Assembly (NCBI GenBank): GCA_023386455.1
Contig: JAEWJO010000430.1
Location: 1 to 9,031, forward strand
Direction of reading: 5' to 3'
DNA: 9,031 bases
Source: Pseudomonadota bacterium
GTDB taxonomy: Bacteria > Myxococcota_A > Polyangia > Haliangiales > Haliangiaceae
Below are positions 1-5,531 of the stretch, piece by piece. The notes beneath the pieces were generated by a model. It did not search any database. It saw nothing but the letters and a program-made list of their open reading frames with translations, and was not told the origin of the DNA. How positions within the stretch are numbered: the stretch's first letter is position 1; every line of letters starts with the position of its first letter. The position numbers and the translations under genes are program-made.

Positions 1-83
1 GCGCCGAGCCGCTCGGTGACGCCCGCTCCGTCGGCACCGCCGGCGCGCGGCACGGTCCGTCGCAACTGAGCTACACCCTGTAG
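1..83 (+). CDS. possible C-terminal end of an upstream gene (partial)
   Basis: Two plus-strand frames are open from the left edge. The frame beginning at base 3 reads 26 codons, ending in SQLSYTL, to a TAG at 81-83. The frame beginning at base 1 reads an Ala/Pro/Ser-rich stretch to a TGA at 67-69. Both have G/C-rich third positions, so composition does not decide between them. The frame stopping at 83 is slightly favoured because a strong hairpin terminator begins 7 nt later. Such a gene would converge on the minus-strand pilus/c-di-GMP unit. Too little is present to name a product, and the stretch could also be non-coding. Confidence 0.3.
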   Translation, partial: AEPLGDARSVGTAGARHGPSQLSYTL

Positions 84-89
84 CGTTAA

Positions 90-116
90 CAAACGGCGCC
101 ACCTCGGCGCCGTTTG
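90..116 (-). terminator. hairpin terminator behind the PilT-type gene
   Basis: A perfect 11-bp inverted repeat (CAAACGGCGCC / GGCGCCGTTTG) encloses a 5-nt loop. On the minus strand it lies 36 nt after the stop codon of the PilT-type ATPase and runs into a T-rich end (GTTTGTTAAC), as expected of an intrinsic terminator. On the plus strand the downstream side is less T-rich (GTTTGCCGTTTCGG), so it may work more weakly for a convergent gene ending near 83. A second small hairpin (TGCCG TTT CGGCA, 115-127) touches it. Confidence 0.7.
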
Positions 117-152
117 CCGTTTCGGCAGCGAGTTTTGCCTACCCGAAACTGC

Positions 153-1232
153 CTACTCGACGCGCAGCGCGCGCTCGAACTCCTCGGGGTTCGAGCTCGC
201 ATAGATCGCGGTCTCCATCGACACGAGGCCCGCGTTCACGAGGTCGATCAGGTGCTGATCGAACAGCTGCATCGAGTAGAGGTCGCGACCCTTGCGGATG
301 AGCTCCGGGATATCGGACAGGCGCGAGGAGCGAATGCACTCGCGGATCGTCCGCGTGACGCGAAGGATCTCGACGCCCGGCAGGCGGCGCCGGCCGTCCT
401 TGCTCGCGAGCAAGCGCAGCGACACGACCGCCTGGAGGCAATCGCCGAGGCGATCGCGAATGACGTCCTGCGCGTCGGCCTCGAACAGACCGACGTAGCG
501 CTGGACCGTCGCGACCGCGTCGGGCGTATGGATCGCCGAGATCACGAGGTGACCGGTCTCGGCCGCCTTGAGGGCGGTCGATGCGGTCTCGCGGTCGCGG
601 ATCTCGCCGACGAGGATGACGTCGGGATCCTGGCGCATCGCCGCGGTCATCGCGTCGCGGAAGCTCTCGGTATCCGCGCCGACCTCGCGCTGGATGATCA
701 TGCACTTCTGCGGCTCGTGGATGAACTCGATCGGATCTTCGATCGTGACGATGTGCGCGTGCCGCGTCTCGTTGATGTAGCGCAGCATCGCCGCCATCGT
801 CGTCGTCTTGCCGTTGCCGGTCGCACCGGTGATCAGCACGAGGCCGCGACGAGCGTCGGCGATCTCGGCGAGCACCGGCGGCAGGTTCAGCTGCTCGATC
901 GAGAGCACCTGGATCGGGATCAGGCGCATCACGATGCCGACCGCGCCGCGCTGGCGGAAGATCGACGCGCGGAACCGTCCGCGCTGGGCGAGCGAGTACG
1001 AGACATCGATCTCGGCGAAGCGGCGCGTGAAGTCGACGGTGATGCTGCGGTCCTCGAGGATCATCCGGGCGATCGCCTCGGTGTCCGCCGCGGTCAGCGG
1101 TGGCACCTTGATCGCGCCGAGCAGCTCGCCGTGGAGGCGGTAGTGCGGCGGGTACCCGACTTCGAAGTGGATGTCCGAGACGCCGCGCTCGATACCAAAT
1201 GCCAGGAGCTTATGAAACGCGTTGCGGTCCAT
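153..1232 (-). CDS. pilT: PilT/PilU-family type IV pilus retraction ATPase
   Basis: This is a hexameric secretion-type ATPase of 359 residues, predicted to power type IV pilus retraction (twitching or social motility) from the cytoplasmic face of the inner membrane. Visible motifs in order are an N-terminal domain containing GVSDIHF (17-23), Walker A GATGNGKTT (136-144, Lys142), Asp box TIEDPIEF (163-170), Walker B DPDVILVGEIRD (202-213, Glu210) and His box GHLVISAIHT (227-236). The length is normal for PilT. The usual PilT C-terminal AIRNLIRE motif is not evident. Instead the end reads LIRKGRD, then MQLFDQHL, which is closer to PilU-like paralogues, so it may be an accessory retraction motor. 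The ATG start has only a weak GAAG 8 nt upstream and lies 10 nt after the stop of the c-di-GMP regulator, implying one transcript. A terminator follows. The family is certain; PilT versus PilU is not. Confidence 0.93.
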   Translation of the reverse strand: MDRNAFHKLLAFGIERGVSDIHFEVGYPPHYRLHGELLGAIKVPPLTAADTEAIARMILEDRSITVDFTRRFAEIDVSYSLAQRGRFRASIFRQRGAVGIVMRLIPIQVLSIEQLNLPPVLAEIADARRGLVLITGATGNGKTTTMAAMLRYINETRHAHIVTIEDPIEFIHEPQKCMIIQREVGADTESFRDAMTAAMRQDPDVILVGEIRDRETASTALKAAETGHLVISAIHTPDAVATVQRYVGLFEADAQDVIRDRLGDCLQAVVSLRLLASKDGRRRLPGVEILRVTRTIRECIRSSRLSDIPELIRKGRDLYSMQLFDQHLIDLVNAGLVSMETAIYASSNPEEFERALRVE

Positions 1233-1233
1233 A

Positions 1234-1261
1234 GGGACCGCTTCAGTTTAAACCCGGTCCC
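1234..1261 (-). promoter_or_regulatory. hairpin abutting the PilT-type start codon
   Basis: On the minus-strand RNA, GGGACCG pairs with CGGUCCC across a 14-nt loop. The 3' arm ends one nucleotide before the AUG of the ATPase. The loop holds the UGA stop of the upstream regulator, the GAAG that could serve as ribosome binding site, and an 8-bp palindrome GTTTAAAC (1246-1253), rare in such GC-rich DNA. A ribosome finishing the regulator would open the stem, so the arrangement fits translational coupling. The structure is seen; the role is inferred. Confidence 0.5.
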
Positions 1262-3984
1262 CCAGGTCCTGGCTCGCCCTCCGACGGATTTTCGGTGCGG
1301 TTCAGGCTGGAGAGAAGCGCCTCGCCCGTCGCCTCGTCGTCGCTGAGCGGCTGCCACGGCGCGACGGACGCGATCGGCGGCTGCTCGCTCGGCGGCTCGG
1401 ACGCGCGCGGACGCGGCCGCTCCGCGCCCGGGATCGCGAAGTCGCTCGTGATCTCGTCCTCGGGGCGGCCGAACACGTTGCGCGGGACGCCGGTGCTCTT
1501 GACGGGCGCCGTCGCGATCGGGAGATCGCGATCGTCCTCGTCGTCGTCGTCCTCGGTCGCCGACGAGATCTTCGCCGGCTGCAGCGACGCGGTCGAGTTG
1601 ACGCTGCGCAGCTCGGCGCGCACGTGGTCCGGCAGCGACGGAAACGGCGGTCCCGGTCGCGCCATGTAGTAGCCCTGGCCGTAGCGCAGGCCGAGGTCGC
1701 GCAGCGCGACGACATCCTCGACGTGCTCGATGCCCTCGGCGATCATCACGGCGTCGATCGTCTCGGCGATGTGCCGCAGCGAGCGCAGCATCTCGCGCTT
1801 CACCGTCGAGCGCGCGATGCCGCGGACGAGCACGTCGGAGATCTTGATGAAGTGCGGGCGCAGCGACATCACGGTCTCGAGGTTCGAGTGGCGCGTGCCG
1901 ACGTCGTCGATCGCGACGCCGAACCCCATCGCCGTGTACTGCGCGAGCGCGCGCTTGAACGACGCGAAGTTCTCGATCGCGAGACGCTCCGTGATCTCGA
2001 ACACGATGTTCGCGGGCGTGAGACCGGCGGCCGACAGAAGATTTCCGACCTCGACCTCGATGAACGCCGAGTCGTAGAACGACATCGGCAGGAGGTTCAC
2101 GAACAGCCGGTGCACCGGCTCGAGGGCCATCGCGTTGCGCAGCGCGCCGCGGAAGCACGCGCGGTCGAGCTCGACCGTGAGATCGACCTCGTCGGCGATC
2201 GCGAACAGCGTCGCCGGTGACTCGAACGCGGTCGTGCGCGGGCCGCGCGACAGCGCCTCGAACGCGAAGATGTCGCCGGTGCCGAGGTCGACGATCGGCT
2301 GGTACACGCTCGTCAGGCCCTCGCCGAGGATGACGTCCTGCAGCGTCGTCCGATCGCGGTGCGCCTTGCGCTCGCGCAGGTTGCGCGCGTTGTCGCTCGC
2401 GTCGGCGACGAGACGCGCGGTCAGACGCTCGGGGCGAAGCAGCGAGTTGCCGAGCACGCGTGCCGCACCGACGGTGATCCGCGGCTGCTCGCGCAGCACC
2501 TCGCTGACCATCGGCGACAGCGCCTCCTCGACAGCGCGCTCGACGCTCGTCGCGAGCTGCTCGAGATCGATGCGGTGCGCGCCGCGCGGCGCGAGGATCA
2601 CGAGATAGCCGTCGCCGTCGCCGCTGCGGCACACGAGGTCGGCCGGATCGAGCACGGCGCCGCGCAGGCGATCGAGGACCGCGGCGGCGTGATCGTAGAT
2701 CTCGCTGTGGTGGGCGACGCCGAGATCGAGCTCGACGCGGTGCAGGCGCGACAGATCGACGAGCAGACACGACAGCGAGCGATCGCGATGCAGGATCGCG
2801 GTCACCTCGTTCATGCGCTCCTGGTACGGCCGGAATCGATCGACCTCGGCCTCGCGCGCGCGGCCGAACGGCCGGCTGCGGTGCGCCGCCGGACCGGCAT
2901 CTCCCGACGAGAAGAAGTGCACGCGACCGGGTCCACCGCGCTTGGCGCCGCGCAGCGCGGCCTCCGCGGCGGTGAGCAGACCCTCGGGGTCTGCGGCGTC
3001 CTCGGGCAAGCACGCGACGCCGATCGACAGCGTCAGCTTGCGATCGCCCGGCATGTTCGAGACCGCGACCGCATCGCGGAGGCGTGCCGCCTTCGTCAGC
3101 GCCCCGGGCTTGGCCGTCTCCGGCAGGAGCAACACGAACTCCTCGCCGGAGTAGCGCGCGACGACGTCGGAGCTGCGCACGCGATCGGGCGACTCGTCCT
3201 CGGCGAGGATGACGGCGATCTTGCGCAGGATCTCGTCGCCGGCCTGGTAGCCGAGGTCGTAGTTGACGCTCGCGAACTGATCGATGTCGGCGATCAGGAG
3301 CGACATCGGCTGGCTGTAGCGATTCGCGCGCGCGACCTCCTCGCGAAGTCGCTCCTGGAACGCGCGGTGCGTGTAGAGACCGGTCAGCGGATCGCGCAGC
3401 GTCAGCGCGTCGAGCTGGTTACCCATCTGGGCGAGCTGTTCGGTCGCCGCGCTGATCTCGCGGCCGCGCTCGGACAGCTGCGCCTCGAGGATGCGCTCGT
3501 GCTCGCGCAGCTGCGTGTTGACCGAGCGCAGCTCGTCGACGAGCCGGTTGTTGTCGCGCTCGAGCTTGAACGTGTGGATCAGCTGGTCGACGACCTGCAG
3601 CAGATCGGTCAGCTTCCACGGCTTCGTGATGACGTAGTGGATCTGTCCCGCGTTGATCGCCGAGATCAGCTCCTCGGACTCGGGATAGCCGGTGACGACC
3701 GCGCGGCGGCAGTGCGGTCGCATCTGCGCGACGCGCGCGAGGAGCTCGGCGCCCGGCAGCCCGGGCATGTGCAGATCCGCGAGCACCGCCGCGATGTCCT
3801 GCTGCTGCTGCATGATCTCGAGCGCCTGCTGGCCGCTCGATGCGAGCAACACCGTGCAGCGCGCACGTAGCACGCGCCCCAGGGCATTCAAGTTGTTCTG
3901 GTCATCATCGACACAGACGACAACTGGCTTCCCCGGATCTTCGGTCGCATCTTGACCGTCGAGCACTCCCAATGTGCCTCCCAT
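1243..3984 (-). CDS. REC-GGDEF-degenerate GGDEF-EAL c-di-GMP response regulator
   Basis: This is a 913-residue cytoplasmic signalling protein. REC covers about 20-140: acidic pocket DDD (26-28), phosphoacceptor Asp70, Thr98, Lys121 in a KPW motif as in RpfG-like receivers. A coiled coil follows (about 140-195). GGDEF covers 196-355: DPLTGLY (198-204), signature SGEEF (279-283) instead of GG(D/E)EF, and a correctly placed RxxD inhibitory site R270-D273. Residues 376-545 resemble a second GGDEF whose signature has decayed to SGDGDGY (454-460). EAL covers 546-785: EAL 576-578, Asn630, Glu663, DDVG 693-696, Lys714, AEGIE 749-753, Gln770; the Asp of the usual KxD is Ser716. The tail 786-913 looks disordered, with an acidic run at 811-820. 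It is probably phosphorylation-controlled, making, breaking or sensing c-di-GMP for the co-transcribed pilus ATPase. The true start may be GTG at 3966. No sensor kinase is visible nearby. Confidence 0.93.
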   Translation of the reverse strand: MGGTLGVLDGQDATEDPGKPVVVCVDDDQNNLNALGRVLRARCTVLLASSGQQALEIMQQQQDIAAVLADLHMPGLPGAELLARVAQMRPHCRRAVVTGYPESEELISAINAGQIHYVITKPWKLTDLLQVVDQLIHTFKLERDNNRLVDELRSVNTQLREHERILEAQLSERGREISAATEQLAQMGNQLDALTLRDPLTGLYTHRAFQERLREEVARANRYSQPMSLLIADIDQFASVNYDLGYQAGDEILRKIAVILAEDESPDRVRSSDVVARYSGEEFVLLLPETAKPGALTKAARLRDAVAVSNMPGDRKLTLSIGVACLPEDAADPEGLLTAAEAALRGAKRGGPGRVHFFSSGDAGPAAHRSRPFGRAREAEVDRFRPYQERMNEVTAILHRDRSLSCLLVDLSRLHRVELDLGVAHHSEIYDHAAAVLDRLRGAVLDPADLVCRSGDGDGYLVILAPRGAHRIDLEQLATSVERAVEEALSPMVSEVLREQPRITVGAARVLGNSLLRPERLTARLVADASDNARNLRERKAHRDRTTLQDVILGEGLTSVYQPIVDLGTGDIFAFEALSRGPRTTAFESPATLFAIADEVDLTVELDRACFRGALRNAMALEPVHRLFVNLLPMSFYDSAFIEVEVGNLLSAAGLTPANIVFEITERLAIENFASFKRALAQYTAMGFGVAIDDVGTRHSNLETVMSLRPHFIKISDVLVRGIARSTVKREMLRSLRHIAETIDAVMIAEGIEHVEDVVALRDLGLRYGQGYYMARPGPPFPSLPDHVRAELRSVNSTASLQPAKISSATEDDDDEDDRDLPIATAPVKSTGVPRNVFGRPEDEITSDFAIPGAERPRPRASEPPSEQPPIASVAPWQPLSDDEATGEALLSSLNRTENPSEGEPGPGGPGLN
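1531..1554. repeat. GTC/GAC microsatellite encoding an acidic run
   Basis: A short imperfect trinucleotide run (GTC on the plus strand) inside the regulator gene encodes EDDDDEDD, residues 811-818 of its disordered tail. Such runs can change length by slippage, but nothing here shows that they do. Confidence 0.6.
3799..3811. repeat. CTG/CAG microsatellite in the receiver domain
   Basis: Four CAG codons in a row (plus strand CTGCTGCTGCTGC) encode Gln59-Gln62 of the receiver domain, in the helix before the strand that ends with phosphoacceptor Asp70. It is an in-frame triplet repeat, so slippage would not break the frame. Confidence 0.6.
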
Positions 3985-3988
3985 TATA
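3983..3988 (-). promoter_or_regulatory. consensus -10 box TATAAT at the regulator start
   Basis: On the minus strand the sequence TATAATGGGAGG contains a perfect TATAAT whose last two bases are also the first two of the apparent ATG (3984-3982). No convincing -35 lies 16-18 nt upstream. If used, transcription would begin about 7 nt further on (near 3976-3973), after that ATG, making GTG at 3966-3964 (codon 7) the likely start. A looser GAGGT lies about 15 nt upstream of the ATG, so the upstream start cannot be excluded if transcription reads through from the HupE-like gene. Confidence 0.45.
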
Positions 3989-4058
3989 GATGGGTCGACC
4001 TCACCCCCGATACGTTGAAGGTGGCGTTACTCGAATTTTGAAGTACGACCAGGTAGGC

Positions 4059-5135
4059 CTAGATGCGCTCCGCGAACATCTGAAGCGCGACGAGCGCGAT
4101 CGCGCTGGCGAGAACCGGAAGCACGACGCGGCGATAGCGCGCTGCGCCGAACAGCTTCGCCACCACGTATAGAAGCGGTAGCGCGACGAGGACGATCGTC
4201 AGCTGGCCGACCTCGACGCCGATGTTGAAGCACAGGAGCGGCACGATCACGTCGCTCGGTGGAAGCAGCTCGGCAAGCGTGCTCGCGAAGCCGAGGCCGT
4301 GCACGAGCCCGAACCCGAACGTCAGCAGGAACCGCCACCGCACGTCCGGCTTCACGATGTCCTCGATCGCCGTGTACGCGATCGACAGCGCGATCATGCA
4401 CTCGACGAACCTGCCCGGCAGCTGCACGTAGCCGAGCGCCGCGGCGATCAGCGAGATCGAGTGCGCGATCGTGAACGCCGTGATCACGACCGCGGTCGAG
4501 CGCAGCGTCAACACGTAGCCGCGCAGGTGCCAGTCCGAGCTGCGCCACAGCATCACGACGAGCAGCAGCGAGATCACGAACAGGATGTGATCGGTGCCCT
4601 CGAAGATGTGATCCATCCCGGTCTTCACCCACGCGAGCAGCGACGGCGAGTGCCCCGCGCGCAGCGTCACCGGCGAGTCGCCGGCACGGACGATCGTCTG
4701 GATCGGCTTGGCGTCGGGCGCGGTCAGCCGCACGATCGCCTCGTGACGCTTGTCGAGCGCGAAGAACCCGGCGAAGTCGAGCGTGACGCTGCGCGACGCC
4801 TCGGCGCACGTCGCCGACCATGTCGCGGCGACGAACTTGTCGTCCGCCTTCGCGAGCACCGGCGCGGTCACCGTCGGGCACCCGACGATCGCGAGCCAGT
4901 GCTGGACGTACGGCGCGACCGCCGGATTCGCGAGCACGTCGGCCATCGGCGGCTGCGCGTCGGCCGGCAGGTGCAGCGGCTCGGTGACGTCGCCGGGCGC
5001 GAATCGCAACGTCACGTCGACGCGCGTGTCGGCGAGCGACAGATCGATGTACTTCACCGACGTCTGGTGCGCGGACGCCTCGCGTGCCGTGATCGCGATC
5101 GCGATCGCGACGACGAGGCGAAGAAGACGCTCCAC
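4059..5135 (-). CDS. HupE/UreJ-family membrane protein
   Basis: This 358-residue protein has a signal peptide (hydrophobic 6-16, likely cut after ASA at 20-22), an extracytoplasmic domain of about 140 residues with two cysteines (86, 110) that could form a disulfide, then about six or seven membrane segments from 184 to 352. Family motifs are clear: GMDHIFEGTDHILFV (173-187), FTIAHSISL (221-229), FGFGLVHGLGFA (273-284) and FNIGVEVGQ (303-311). The conserved His, Asp, Glu and Asn residues are typical of HupE/UreJ proteins, which are linked to nickel or cobalt handling; members with a long N-terminal domain are widespread and of unproven function. No hydrogenase or urease gene is near. The start is taken as GTG at 5135 because it opens the signal peptide; longer readings would run through the divergent lipoprotein gene. 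There is no Shine-Dalgarno sequence. It may be co-transcribed with the regulator 74 nt downstream. Confidence 0.85.
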   Translation of the reverse strand: MERLLRLVVAIAIAITAREASAHQTSVKYIDLSLADTRVDVTLRFAPGDVTEPLHLPADAQPPMADVLANPAVAPYVQHWLAIVGCPTVTAPVLAKADDKFVAATWSATCAEASRSVTLDFAGFFALDKRHEAIVRLTAPDAKPIQTIVRAGDSPVTLRAGHSPSLLAWVKTGMDHIFEGTDHILFVISLLLVVMLWRSSDWHLRGYVLTLRSTAVVITAFTIAHSISLIAAALGYVQLPGRFVECMIALSIAYTAIEDIVKPDVRWRFLLTFGFGLVHGLGFASTLAELLPPSDVIVPLLCFNIGVEVGQLTIVLVALPLLYVVAKLFGAARYRRVVLPVLASAIALVALQMFAERI

Positions 5136-5141
5136 GCCCGC

Positions 5142-5147
5142 GTTGTA
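5142..5147 (-). promoter_or_regulatory. possible -10 box of the HupE-like gene
   Basis: TACAAC (four of six matches to TATAAT) lies exactly 6 nt before the GTG at 5135, with no Shine-Dalgarno sequence between. Transcription would start at or near the G of GTG, giving a leaderless mRNA. No -35 is recognised. Confidence 0.3.
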
Positions 5148-5153
5148 CCGCGC

Positions 5154-5159
5154 TAGAGT
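5154..5159 (+). promoter_or_regulatory. possible -10 box of the Cys-rich lipoprotein gene
   Basis: TAGAGT (four of six matches to TATAAT) lies exactly 6 nt before the GTG at 5166, mirroring the arrangement on the other strand of the same 30-nt gap. No Shine-Dalgarno sequence intervenes, so a leaderless transcript is plausible. No -35 is recognised. Confidence 0.3.
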
Positions 5160-5165
5160 CGCGGC

Positions 5166-5531
5166 GTGGGCGTGTCTCGGCTGGCGATCCTCTCGGTGTT
5201 TCTCCTCGCGTGCGGCGACGGCGACTCGCGCGAGCATCGTGGGGGGCCTCCGCCGGATGCATCCGTCGATGCGGCAATCGACGCCCGGCCGTACGCGTGT
5301 CTCTCGGAGGCCGACTGCGGCGCGGGGGAGGGATGCATCCTTTGCATCAGTCCCGGTGGTGCGGTCGGCGAGCCGTTCTGCGGTCCGCTGCCGTCGACGT
5401 TCTGTCCCACGATCCTCTGCGATCCGCTCGCATCGTCGTGTACGAGGTTCGACTCGACGGCGGGCACCTGTCACGCAGACGTCGAGCTGGGCCTGTACGA
5501 CCACCGGCGCTGGAACGTCTGCAGTCAGTAG
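5166..5531 (+). CDS. cysteine-rich lipoprotein, function unknown
   Basis: This 121-residue secreted protein begins with a short hydrophobic signal and lipobox LLAC, with Cys16 as the predicted lipidated residue (Gly at +2). A flexible linker follows (GGPPPDASVDAAIDARP, 26-42). The rest is a compact domain with ten cysteines (45, 51, 57, 60, 72, 80, 85, 92, 102, 119), enough for five disulfides, so it should fold outside the cytoplasm, tethered to a membrane. No family is recognised. It starts at GTG 5166 (a second GTG two codons on is possible) with no Shine-Dalgarno sequence. It is divergent from the HupE-like gene across 30 nt, and its last 7 nt overlap the end of the convergent lectin-like gene, with which it shares the linker octapeptide DAAIDARP. 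It is short but supported by the signal, linker and cysteine pattern together. Confidence 0.75.
   Translation: MGVSRLAILSVFLLACGDGDSREHRGGPPPDASVDAAIDARPYACLSEADCGAGEGCILCISPGGAVGEPFCGPLPSTFCPTILCDPLASSCTRFDSTAGTCHADVELGLYDHRRWNVCSQ

Noticed and set aside
137..160. Short direct repeat TGCCTAC spaced 14 nt apart, after and at the ATPase stop
   Set aside because: It is seven bases only, with no target-site or mobile-element features, and is likely chance.
1094..3013. 639-codon minus-strand frame overlapping regulator and ATPase
   Set aside because: It is a shifted frame of the regulator with extreme Arg/Ala content. The in-frame reading carries all catalytic motifs, so neither a frameshift nor an overlapping gene is needed.
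2359..3870. 503-codon open frame on the plus strand, antisense to the regulator
   Set aside because: It is Arg/Leu/Ala/Asp-rich with no domain or motif, and is explained as a mirror of a GC-biased gene whose minus-strand reading has clear REC, GGDEF and EAL domains.
3993..4000. GGTCGACC palindrome upstream of the regulator
   Set aside because: It is only 8 bp, a common composition in this DNA, and not clearly placed relative to the -10 box.
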